Of a stretch of DNA of 64,000 bases, positions 56,987-64,000 are shown in pieces; the stretch's first letter is position 1, and every line of letters begins with the position of its first letter. A model generated the notes under the pieces. It saw only the letters and a list, made by a program, of their open reading frames with translations. It was not told the origin of the DNA and searched no databases. The position numbers were made by a program, and so were the translations under genes. This DNA is from Streptomyces sp. R41 (GTDB taxonomy: Bacteria; Actinomycetota; Actinomycetes; Streptomycetales; Streptomycetaceae), in assembly GCF_041053055.1 (NCBI RefSeq), contig NZ_CP163443.1, forward strand, positions 6,865,001 through 6,929,000, given 5' to 3'.

Positions 56987-58816
56987 GTGCTCGTGCGCAT
57001 CGGACTGCTTACGGAGGGTGGCTATCCGTATGTGAGCGGTGACGCCAGACTCTGGTGCGACCGGCTCGTGCGCGGGCTCGGGCAGCACGAGTTCGACATC
57101 TACGCGCTCAGCCGCAGCGAGCGGCAGGAGGACGAGGGCTGGATCCCGTTGCCGCCCCAGGTCAGCCGGGTGCGGACGGCACCGCTGTGGACCGCCGAGG
57201 ACGACATCTGGACGGGCGGCCCGAAGGGCCTCGTCGGACGGGTGGTGGCGGGCGACGGGCGGGCGTACGGGCGCCGGGCGCGTCGGCGGTTCGCGGACGC
57301 ATACGGGGAACTGGCCGCGGCGATGTGCGAGGGGCCGGGTACTCCCGACGCCGACGTGACGGCACCCGGCGGGCCTGGGGCCCCCGGCGGCGCAGGGACC
57401 GCCGGCGGCTCGGCGGCTTCTGACGGTGTCGAGGCGGACCGTTTCGGCAGTGCGCTGTACGGACTTGCCGAACTCGCCCGGGACGAGGGCGGCCTGGTCG
57501 GAGCGCTGCGCTCCGAGGGCGCCGTGCGCGCGTTGGAGCGCGCCTGTCGCGCGCCGGGCGCACTTCGCGCCGCCCGCACCGCGCGCGTACCCGATCTGCT
57601 CGCCGTCGCCGCCCACGTCGAGCGCGCGCTGCGCCCCCTGTCACTGGACTGGTACGAGGACGACGGGCTCGACTCGGTCGACCTGTGCCACGCCGCGGCC
57701 GGCGGCGCGGCGGCGCTGCCCGGACTCCTCGCGCGGCACTTCTCCGGCGTTCCGCTGCTGGTGACGGAGTACGGGGTGCAGTTACGGACGCACTACCTGG
57801 CCGCCGCGACCGTCGGAGAGGCCCCCGCCGTACGGGCGCTGCTCGCAGCGTTCCACGGCAGGCTCGCCGCCGAGGTCTACCGAGCGGCCGCGCTCATCAC
57901 GCCCGGCAACACGCACGCCCGCCGCTGGCAGGAACGCTGCGGCGCCGACCGAGCCAAGCTGCGCACGGTCTATCCCGGCATGGATGCGTCCCGCTTCGCG
58001 GAGGTGGGGGAGAGCGCAGAGGGCAGCAGGTGCGCCGACCCGCACACGCTGGTGTGGGTCGGCCGCATCGAACCGGCCAAGGACCTGATCTCGCTGCTGC
58101 ACTCCTTCGCCGAGATCCGCAAGGAGGAACCGAAGACCCGGCTGCGGATCGTCGGCGCGCCCGCCGCCGGGCCGGAGGGCGCGACCTATCTGGCCCACTG
58201 CAAGGCGCTGGCCGCGCAACTCTTCCCCGACGAGGCGGAGGGCGTGCACGCGGTCGGCGACAACCCGGTGTCCTTCGAGGAGATCGGCGGGCCCGAGGTC
58301 CCGAGCCTCGCGGAGGCGTACGCCTCCGGAGCGGTCATCGTCCTGTCCAGCGTCGTCGAGGGCTTCCCGATCAGTCTCGTCGAGGCCATGTTCTGCGGCC
58401 GAGCCACGGTCTCCACGGACGTGGGCGCCGTCGTCGAAGTCATCGGCGGTACGGGCCTCGTCGTACCGCCACGCAATCCGCGCGCGCTTGCCGAGGCGTG
58501 CGTGGCGCTGCTGCGCGACCCCGAGCGCCGTGAGCGCCTGGGCGCCGCCGCCCGCGCACGCGCCCTCGAACTCTTCACCGTCGAGCAGAACATCGCGGCA
58601 TTTCACAGCATTTACCTGGAGATCGTCTCGCACTCCCCGGTACGGCGGGTGGTCGTGGACGACGAGGGTGAACCGCTTCCCTTCGGAGTCCCGGCCGAGG
58701 CCCACGTACCCGGCCGCTGGACCGAGACCCGCCTCATGGCCGCGGGCCGACCACGCTGGGCGGCCGGGGCACCGGTGCGGGCCGCGGTTCCCCTGGTCGC
58801 CGGGGAGGGCGCGTGA
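56987..58816 (+). CDS. PelF-like glycosyltransferase (DUF3492 + GT4)
   Basis: A 609-aa retaining glycosyltransferase. The N-terminus RIGLLTEGGYPYVSGDARLW is the DUF3492 signature of PelF, the enzyme that polymerises the Pel exopolysaccharide from UDP-sugars. The GT-B C-terminal domain has HTLVWVGRIEPAKDLISLLH, the nucleotide-binding E-x7-E region ASGAVIVLSSVVEGFPISLV and EAMFCGRATVSTDVGAVVEV. Residues about 105-175 are a Gly/Ala-rich insert. GTG 56987 with GGAG 9 nt upstream; GTG 56993 is an alternative. Predicted cytoplasmic, at the membrane. Downstream genes overlap it directly, defining an operon. Confidence 0.87.
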   Translation: MLVRIGLLTEGGYPYVSGDARLWCDRLVRGLGQHEFDIYALSRSERQEDEGWIPLPPQVSRVRTAPLWTAEDDIWTGGPKGLVGRVVAGDGRAYGRRARRRFADAYGELAAAMCEGPGTPDADVTAPGGPGAPGGAGTAGGSAASDGVEADRFGSALYGLAELARDEGGLVGALRSEGAVRALERACRAPGALRAARTARVPDLLAVAAHVERALRPLSLDWYEDDGLDSVDLCHAAAGGAAALPGLLARHFSGVPLLVTEYGVQLRTHYLAAATVGEAPAVRALLAAFHGRLAAEVYRAAALITPGNTHARRWQERCGADRAKLRTVYPGMDASRFAEVGESAEGSRCADPHTLVWVGRIEPAKDLISLLHSFAEIRKEEPKTRLRIVGAPAAGPEGATYLAHCKALAAQLFPDEAEGVHAVGDNPVSFEEIGGPEVPSLAEAYASGAVIVLSSVVEGFPISLVEAMFCGRATVSTDVGAVVEVIGGTGLVVPPRNPRALAEACVALLRDPERRERLGAAARARALELFTVEQNIAAFHSIYLEIVSHSPVRRVVVDDEGEPLPFGVPAEAHVPGRWTETRLMAAGRPRWAAGAPVRAAVPLVAGEGA

Positions 58817-60288
58817 TGAGCGAACTCGGAGAACTGGACCGCCCAGGGAGGCCGAACAGCCCTGGCGCCTGGGACGCGCGGTCGGAGGAGTGGCTTGTGA
58901 CGGGGGTCGGGGAGATGGACGTACAAGCGGAGGGGATGTCGGAGGGGGCCGACATCTCCAGTCGGCCCGGACCCCTGTCCCGAGCGGTGGGTGACGATGT
59001 GGGGGGTGTGCACGTCGGCGCGGGTGGCTCGCACGTTGGTGCGAGCGGCTCGAGCGGTGCTGATGGCTCAGGCGGTGCTGGCGGCGCAGGTGTCGCAGGT
59101 GGTCCCGGCGGTGCTGCCGGTGAGGTCCGCACTGACGGTGGCGCCCGCAGGCCCACTGTCTCCACGGCCTCCCCCGCCCCCACTAACTCTCCCTCTCCTT
59201 CTCTCTCTCCTGCTGCTCCCGGCCGTCGTGGTGCCGTGGACCCCGTGAAGGCCCTGATGCATCGGCATCGTGAGCTTTGTGAGCGGGCCGTGGACCCGTT
59301 GGAGATCGCGGCGGGTTTGGAGGCGCACGGGGTGACCGACAGGACCGCCGCTCGGTTCCGGCACCGGGACGTGTTCTCGCTCGCCGAGGAGATGTACGCG
59401 CGCGTGGCGCGCGACGGGGAGCCCGAGCCCCGCCCGGATACCCCGGGGCGCCCCGGCGCGCGCGCCGACTGGGCGGCGCTGGCCCTGGTGCCCGGTGCCC
59501 TCTGCGCGGCAGCCGTGGTGGGGCTGCGGATCACCGACGGCCAGCCGCGCCTCGCGGTCGCCGCGGTCGGTGCCCTCGCCGTGGCACTCGGCCTGCGTTT
59601 CGCCCTCCGCCGCGGCCCCCTGAGCACCGGCCATCACACGACGGGCGCCACGCGCGCGTGGACGTGCTGGCTCCTCGCGTACGCCCTCCTCGGCGACGGA
59701 CTGCTGAGCGCCGGCCTCGACGGCGGCCCCGACGGCCCCTGGCCCCTGGCCACCGCACCCGTACTGGCCCTCGCCCTGGCCTGTGCCCCGGCAGCCTGGT
59801 GCGCCCACCTCTTCGCCGTACGCGCGAGTCGAAGGCTGACCGCGAGCCGCGGCCTTGAGGAGTTCGCAGCCTCGGTACAGCCCCTGCTCTTCGGGGTGTT
59901 CGGCCTGTTCCTGTGCGTTCTCGACGGGCTCCTCGCGCTGTGCGGCGCCGCGCTGGGCGAGCCCGCGGCGTACGCCGGAGCCGGTGCCCTCGGCGCCCTG
60001 CTCCTGCTGGCCCGGCTGCTCACAGCGCGAGGCTTCACACACGCCCCGGCGGTCGTGGTCGGCGCCGCGGGCGCCGCCGAGGCGACGGCCCTGGCCACGG
60101 TCTTCGCGGGCCGCCTCCCCGGCTGCTCGTTCCTGACCACCCCCGTCGAGACGGTCGTCGGCGCCTGGGGACCGGGCGCCGTACCAGCCCTGACGTGCGG
60201 TGCGGCCGCCCTCGTCCTGCTCATCCACTCGACGCGCACCCTGACCCGGGCCTCGGCCCACGCGACACCGCCGGGCGAGCCGCTGTGA
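58816..60288 (+). CDS. Polytopic membrane protein of the polysaccharide cassette
   Basis: A 490-aa protein; its ATG overlaps the glycosyltransferase stop (TGATG). Residues 1 to about 140 are low-complexity Gly/Ala/Pro/Thr. A helical segment (ALMHRHRELCERAVDPLEIA) comes next, followed by at least eight transmembrane helices (about 215-480). The place next to a PelF-like enzyme suggests an export or scaffold role like PelG/PelE, but PelG has about twelve helices and I see no sequence match I can vouch for. Unknown function; cooperation with the glycosyltransferase is inferred from the overlap. Confidence 0.75.
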   Translation: MSELGELDRPGRPNSPGAWDARSEEWLVTGVGEMDVQAEGMSEGADISSRPGPLSRAVGDDVGGVHVGAGGSHVGASGSSGADGSGGAGGAGVAGGPGGAAGEVRTDGGARRPTVSTASPAPTNSPSPSLSPAAPGRRGAVDPVKALMHRHRELCERAVDPLEIAAGLEAHGVTDRTAARFRHRDVFSLAEEMYARVARDGEPEPRPDTPGRPGARADWAALALVPGALCAAAVVGLRITDGQPRLAVAAVGALAVALGLRFALRRGPLSTGHHTTGATRAWTCWLLAYALLGDGLLSAGLDGGPDGPWPLATAPVLALALACAPAAWCAHLFAVRASRRLTASRGLEEFAASVQPLLFGVFGLFLCVLDGLLALCGAALGEPAAYAGAGALGALLLLARLLTARGFTHAPAVVVGAAGAAEATALATVFAGRLPGCSFLTTPVETVVGAWGPGAVPALTCGAAALVLLIHSTRTLTRASAHATPPGEPL

Positions 60289-60367
60289 CGGGCCACCAGA
60301 GCGCGGACGGGCGCCCTGTGACGGCGGCCGCAAACCCCCACGCACCCGCAGTCGCCGACGCACGGAA

Positions 60368-60468
60368 GGGGCCGTGCCGGTACATCGAATGCCCGTTGCT
60401 CACCCCAGCCAAGTCGAGCGTGGCAGAAGCGCCCGCCCCGCAACGGGCGGATGTACCGGCACGGCCCC
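60368..60468. repeat. Long imperfect hairpin after the membrane protein gene
   Basis: GGGGCCGTGCCGGTACATC (60368-60386) is the exact reverse complement of 60450-60468, and CCCGTTGC (60392-60399) pairs with 60440-60447 inside it, giving 27 bp of stem with a small internal bulge and a 40-nt loop. Far larger than the usual terminators here. Confidence 0.8.
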
Positions 60469-60484
60469 GCCCCACCCGCCGACG

Positions 60485-60717
60485 GCAGGCGCCCCGCCAC
60501 GGCCGCGAAAACGCACGACGGCCGCAACTTCACAAGCCCGCAGGCGCCCCACCACGGCCGCAAGAACGCCAGACGGCCGCAACTTCACAAGACCGCAGGC
60601 GCCCCACCACGGCCGCAAGAACGCCAGACGGCCGCAACTCCACAAGACCGCAGGCGCCCCACCACGGCCGCGAAAACGCACGACGGCCGCAACTCCACAA
60701 GACCGCAGGCGCCCCAC
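60485..60717. repeat. 55-nt tandem repeat, four full units plus a partial
   Basis: Units at 60485, 60540, 60595 and 60650, each 55 nt, beginning GCAGGCGCCCC and containing ACGGCCGC and CAACTTCACAAG or CAACTCCACAAG. A fifth partial starts at 60705. 55 is not a multiple of 3, so the frame rotates between units and coding is unlikely. It lies 133 nt before the epimerase start. Confidence 0.9.
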
Positions 60718-60849
60718 GCCGGAGGCGCCCGCACCCCACTCCCGCGGGGCCGACACCGCGGGCCCTCTCCCCGACCTACGGCATCACCTCGAAGGAGAAC
60801 GCCAGATGATCACCTCCCGAACCGGAGAATCCGCCCCGGGAGCCGCCCG

Positions 60850-61809
60850 ATGAGGGTCCTGCTGATCGGAGCCAACGGATACCTCGGCCGATTCGTCGCC
60901 GACAGACTGCTCGCCGACCCGGCCGTACAACTCACCGCGCTCGGCCGGGGCGACGACGCCGACGTACGGTTCGACCTCGCCTCGGGCAGCCCCGGCGCAC
61001 TTACCCGCTTCCTCGACGCGGTGCACCCCGGAGTCGTCATCAACTGCGCGGGCGCCACCCGCGGCGGCGCCCGCGAACTGACCCGGCACAACACCGTCGC
61101 CGTCGCCACCGTCTGCGAGGCCTTGCGCCGCAGCGGCTGCGGGGCACGGCTCGTCCAGATCGGCTGCGGCGCAGAGTACGGGCCCAGCCAGCCCGGCTCC
61201 TCCACCGCAGAGGACGCCGTACCACGCCCGGGCGGCCCCTACGGCGTCAGCAAGCTCGCCGCCACCGAACTGGTCCTCGGCTCCGGCCTGGACGCCGTCG
61301 TGCTCCGCGTCTTCTCGCCCGCGGGCCCCGGCACCCCCGCCGGATCCCCGCTCGGCCGCCTCGCCGAGGCCCTGCGCCGCGCCATGCAGTCCGGCGACGG
61401 CGAACTCAAACTCGGCGGCCTCGGCGTCCAACGCGACTTCATCGACGTCCGCGATGTCGCCCGCGCCGTCCACGCCGCCTCGCTCTCCGCCGCACAAGGC
61501 GTGATCAACATCGGCTCGGGCCGTGCCGTACGCCTCCGCGACGCCGCCGCCGTCCTCGCCCGCGTGGCCGGCTACGGCGGCGCCCTGCACGAACTCGACG
61601 GCCCGCCCGGACCCATGAGGCCATCCATCGGCCACCCCCGCGGCGAACCGGACCTCGCGTCCCCGGCCGCCTACCCCTACCCCGACGGCTGCGGCAGCTG
61701 GCAGCAGGCCGACGTGCGCACCGCACGCGACCGGCTCGGCTGGCGGCCCCGGATCAACCTCGAGGAATCCCTCGCCGACATCTGGATGGAGGCGGCATGC
61801 CGTATCTGA
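60850..61809 (+). CDS. NAD-dependent nucleotide-sugar epimerase/dehydratase
   Basis: A 319-aa extended short-chain dehydrogenase. The cofactor motif GANGYLGRFV (GxxGxxG) and the catalytic YxxxK in PYGVSKLAATEL are present, with LASGSPGALTRFLDAVHPG typical of NAD-binding. Such enzymes make or invert UDP-hexoses or UDP-HexNAc; the Pel cassettes of other bacteria use a UDP-GlcNAc C4-epimerase of this type (PelX). ATG 60850 gives the normal N-terminus, whereas the frame stays open upstream through the 55-nt repeats. The stop overlaps the next gene by 13 nt. Substrate unverified. Confidence 0.88.
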   Translation: MRVLLIGANGYLGRFVADRLLADPAVQLTALGRGDDADVRFDLASGSPGALTRFLDAVHPGVVINCAGATRGGARELTRHNTVAVATVCEALRRSGCGARLVQIGCGAEYGPSQPGSSTAEDAVPRPGGPYGVSKLAATELVLGSGLDAVVLRVFSPAGPGTPAGSPLGRLAEALRRAMQSGDGELKLGGLGVQRDFIDVRDVARAVHAASLSAAQGVINIGSGRAVRLRDAAAVLARVAGYGGALHELDGPPGPMRPSIGHPRGEPDLASPAAYPYPDGCGSWQQADVRTARDRLGWRPRINLEESLADIWMEAACRI

Positions 61810-62546
61810 CCAGCCCCGCAACAGGCACCGCGAGCACCGACTTAGGCCTTGGCTTCGGCATCCCCGGCTATGCGCACCCCCTCGTCGCTCCCGTGGAGTG
61901 GGGCGAACTCACCCGCCCCGGTACCCCCTTGCACTGGGTCGTCCTGAACGTGGCGGGCGGCCCCGGCACGCGCCCCGACCCGCACTGCCTGGAGGCCGCC
62001 GGACGGCTGCGCAACGCGGGGGTCCGGATTCTCGGGCACCTGGACACCGCCTACGGCGCACGCAGCTTCGGCGAGCTGATCTCCGACGCCCACCGGTATC
62101 TCGCCTGGTACCGGGTCGACGGCTTCCTCCTGGACCGCTGCCCCACAGAGCGCGCCGCGCTCCCCGAGGTCCGCCGCACGGTCAGCACGCTCCGGGCGCT
62201 CCGTGACGGCGCGCACATCGTGCTGGGCCACGGCGGCCACCCGTACCCCGGGTATGCGGAGAGCGCCGACCAGTTGGTGACCTTCTCGGGCCCCTGGAGC
62301 GACTACCGCTGGTCGCAGGTGGCCGAGTGGACCGCCGACTATCCGCCCGAGCGCTTCTGCCACTTCGTACACGGTGTGCCGCGCGGCCACCTGGACGAGG
62401 CGCTGCGCATCGCCCGCTGGCAGGGCGCCTCGACGATCTACTTCACCGACCGCACGGACCACGGCGGGCGAGCCGACCCCTGGGAGACGATGCCCGGCTA
62501 CTGGGACGAAATCGTCTCGCGGATCGGAACGGGTGTCTCGGAATGA
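61797..62546 (+). CDS. Spherulin-4 family (GH-like) protein
   Basis: A 249-aa protein that overlaps the epimerase end. The sequence FGIPGYAHPLVAPVEW, LHWVVLNVAGGPGTRPDP, VRILGHLDTAYGARSFGELI and VDGFLLDRCPTE fits the spherulin-4 / GH114-GH166-like TIM barrel, the family that includes fungal Sph3 and the PelA hydrolase domain, which cut GalNAc-containing polysaccharide. The candidate acidic residues sit in DRCPTE and GHLDTAYG. No signal peptide is visible, so export, if any, is non-classical or it acts in the cytosol on lipid-linked chains. Part of the cassette by overlap. Confidence 0.82.
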   Translation: MPYLTSPATGTASTDLGLGFGIPGYAHPLVAPVEWGELTRPGTPLHWVVLNVAGGPGTRPDPHCLEAAGRLRNAGVRILGHLDTAYGARSFGELISDAHRYLAWYRVDGFLLDRCPTERAALPEVRRTVSTLRALRDGAHIVLGHGGHPYPGYAESADQLVTFSGPWSDYRWSQVAEWTADYPPERFCHFVHGVPRGHLDEALRIARWQGASTIYFTDRTDHGGRADPWETMPGYWDEIVSRIGTGVSE

Positions 62547-62609
62547 AGAAGGGCGTGGCAGTGTTACGCGGAGAACAACTGTAGTGATTGACCGACCAAC
62601 GGAGTCCCC

Positions 62610-63788
62610 GTGTCGCTGCCACCCCTGGTCGAGCCAGCTCCTGAGCTCACCGTAGACGAGGTCCGCAGGTACTCCCGCCACCTGATCATCCCCGACGTGG
62701 GCATGGACGGGCAGAAGCGGCTGAAGAACGCCAAGGTGCTCTGTGTGGGCGCCGGAGGCCTCGGATCGCCGGCGCTGATGTACCTGGCCGCCGCGGGCGT
62801 GGGCACGCTCGGCATCGTGGAGTTCGACGAGGTCGACGAGTCGAACCTGCAGCGCCAGATCATCCACAGCCAGGCGGACATCGGCCGCTCCAAGGCCGAG
62901 TCGGCGCGCGACTCCGTGCTGGGCATCAACCCGTACGTGAACGTGATCCTTCACGAAGAGCGGCTCGAAGCCGAGAACGTGATGGACATCTTCAGCCAGT
63001 ACGACCTGATCGTCGACGGCACGGACAACTTCGCGACGCGCTACCTGGTCAACGACGCGTGCGTGCTTCTCAACAAGCCGTACGTGTGGGGCTCGATCTA
63101 CCGCTTCGACGGCCAGGCCTCGGTCTTCTGGTCCGAGTACGGCCCCTGCTACCGCTGCCTCTACCCGGAGCCCCCGCCGCCGGGCATGGTTCCCTCCTGC
63201 GCCGAGGGCGGCGTCCTGGGCGTGCTGTGCGCGTCCATCGGCTCCATCCAGGTCACCGAGGCGATCAAGGTCCTCACCGGCACGGGCGAGCCGCTCGTCG
63301 GCCGCCTGATGATCTACGACGCCCTGGAGATGCAGTACCGCCAGGTCAAGGTCCGCAAGGACCCGAACTGCGCGGTCTGCGGCGAGAACCCCACCGTCAC
63401 CGAGCTCATCGACTACGAGGCCTTCTGCGGCGTTGTGTCCGAGGAAGCTCAGGAGGCGGCCGCCGGCTCGACGATCACTCCCAAGCAGCTCAAGGAGTGG
63501 ATCGACGACGGCGAGAACATCGAGATCATCGACGTCCGCGAGATCAACGAGTACGAGATCGTCTCGATCCCCGGCGCCAAGCTGATCCCGAAGAACGAGT
63601 TCCTCATGGGCACCGCCCTGGAGACCCTGCCGCAGGACAAGAAGATCGTCCTGCACTGCAAGACGGGTGTCCGCAGTGCGGAGGTCCTCGCCGTCCTGAA
63701 GTCCGCGGGCTTCTCGGACGCGGTCCATGTCGGCGGCGGCGTGATCGGCTGGGTCAACCAGATCGAGCCGGACAAGCCGGTGTACTAG
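62610..63788 (+). CDS. moeZ: MoeZ, adenylyltransferase/sulfurtransferase
   Basis: A 392-aa two-domain enzyme. The N-terminal ThiF/MoeB-like domain has the ATP site GAGGLGSPALMYLAAAGVG, the conserved YLVNDACV, and zinc cysteines C180/C183 and C254/C257 (CYRC and CAVC). The C-terminal rhodanese domain carries the active cysteine C350 in LHCKTGVRS. It adenylates and thiocarboxylates sulfur-carrier proteins (MoaD-, CysO- or ThiS-like) for molybdopterin, cysteine and, in Streptomyces, secondary metabolite sulfur pathways. GTG start with CGGAG upstream. It follows the cassette by 63 nt but is functionally separate. A hairpin terminator follows. Confidence 0.94.
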   Translation: MSLPPLVEPAPELTVDEVRRYSRHLIIPDVGMDGQKRLKNAKVLCVGAGGLGSPALMYLAAAGVGTLGIVEFDEVDESNLQRQIIHSQADIGRSKAESARDSVLGINPYVNVILHEERLEAENVMDIFSQYDLIVDGTDNFATRYLVNDACVLLNKPYVWGSIYRFDGQASVFWSEYGPCYRCLYPEPPPPGMVPSCAEGGVLGVLCASIGSIQVTEAIKVLTGTGEPLVGRLMIYDALEMQYRQVKVRKDPNCAVCGENPTVTELIDYEAFCGVVSEEAQEAAAGSTITPKQLKEWIDDGENIEIIDVREINEYEIVSIPGAKLIPKNEFLMGTALETLPQDKKIVLHCKTGVRSAEVLAVLKSAGFSDAVHVGGGVIGWVNQIEPDKPVY

Positions 63789-63809
63789 GCGTACACCTTC
63801 TTCGCAGGA

Positions 63810-63838
63810 GGGGCTCGGCACTACTGGTGCCGGGCCCC
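63810..63838 (+). terminator. Hairpin terminator after moeZ
   Basis: GGGGCTCGGCAC pairs with 63827-63838 (one G-T wobble) around TACTG, followed by TTTCC. Confidence 0.75.
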
Positions 63839-63973
63839 TTTCCGTTGCCCGCGAGGCGTTGAGCGCCGTCGTCCGTCGTGCGGCGCGCCCCGTTGCCCAC
63901 AGGACGACCCCCGCCGCTGTACACGGGGCAATCCGCGCGGCCTGGGGCAGGTGTCCCCGACCGGCGGGGGCCG

Positions 63974-64000
63974 CTACGAGGCGCAGACCTTGCCGTCCTT
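63974..64000 (-). CDS. 3' end of a gene running off the window
   Basis: The last 27 nt read on the minus strand as KDGKVCAS followed by TAG. The position, convergent with moeZ beyond a terminator, suggests the C-terminus of a gene to the right, and the Cys near the end suggests a secreted product. Too short to identify. Confidence 0.35.
   Translation of the reverse strand, partial: KDGKVCAS

Noticed and set aside
60485..60717. CRISPR array
   Set aside because: Units are contiguous 55-nt repeats with no unique spacers and no cas genes nearby.
60451..60849. Upstream extension of the epimerase frame through the 55-nt repeats
   Set aside because: The repeat length shifts frame each unit, product is low-complexity, and the Rossmann fold begins exactly at ATG 60850.
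62543..62584. 13-codon ORF with a TTA codon overlapping the spherulin gene stop
   Set aside because: It has no cysteine, no clear ribosome-binding site and no conserved pattern; chance ATGA overlap is more likely than a moeZ leader peptide.

Overview
The window is high-GC actinomycete chromosome, almost certainly Streptomyces. The evidence is codon third positions dominated by G/C, GTG/TTG starts, translationally coupled GTGA/ATGA junctions, leaderless -10 boxes, mycothiol biosynthesis (mshB) and Streptomyces-type intergenic repeats. No rRNA, tRNA, CRISPR, insertion sequence or prophage was seen; it reads as core chromosome with one accessory-looking polysaccharide cassette at the right end.

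Left part (1-22.6 kb): a secreted protein, small membrane proteins, an S9 peptidase, mshB, a large VanW-type peptidoglycan-binding membrane protein, and an ABC-2 exporter coupled to a DesK/LnrJ-type two-component pair. Then come a SirB1/GNAT pair, fdxA, the lysine/DAP genes dapC and dapE, a LOG-family protein, a FolP2-like paralogue, a DivIVA-like protein, tagA, an enoyl-CoA hydratase and a DUF3117 protein. Gene content and order here and in the next block resemble the M. tuberculosis mshB-fdxC-dapE-folP2-tagA-sigE-rseA-htrA-tatB-mrp-corA interval.

Middle (22.7-35 kb): an O-methyltransferase (apparently ATT start) divergent from an envelope-stress block: ECF sigma factor with a GGAACC-N16-CGTT self-type promoter, a membrane anti-sigma factor with an HxxxCxxC motif, an HtrA protease and TatB. 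Next are Mrp, a DUF1003 membrane protein paired with a membrane-less MgtE/CBS protein, a lipoprotein and CorA, which suggests a metal/envelope homeostasis theme.

35-51 kb: an MFS exporter with an operator-like inverted repeat inside its promoter, a PHP-domain protein, MarC, an NYN-domain protein, two alpha/beta hydrolases, a DEAD-box helicase with a recently duplicated Lys/Arg-rich tail (apparently CTG start), a ferritin-like protein, DUF3107, a TetR regulator and a DUF3152 zincin-like protein with nine 12-residue repeats.

51-64 kb: a 30-aa cysteine-rich leader peptide, probably leaderless, precedes a complete oligopeptide ABC transporter. It is followed by a four-gene cassette (PelF-like DUF3492 glycosyltransferase, polytopic membrane protein, NDP-sugar epimerase, spherulin-4/GH-like hydrolase) that looks like an uncharacterised Pel-like exopolysaccharide pathway. 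The cassette is interrupted by a large hairpin and a 55-nt tandem repeat. moeZ closes the window.
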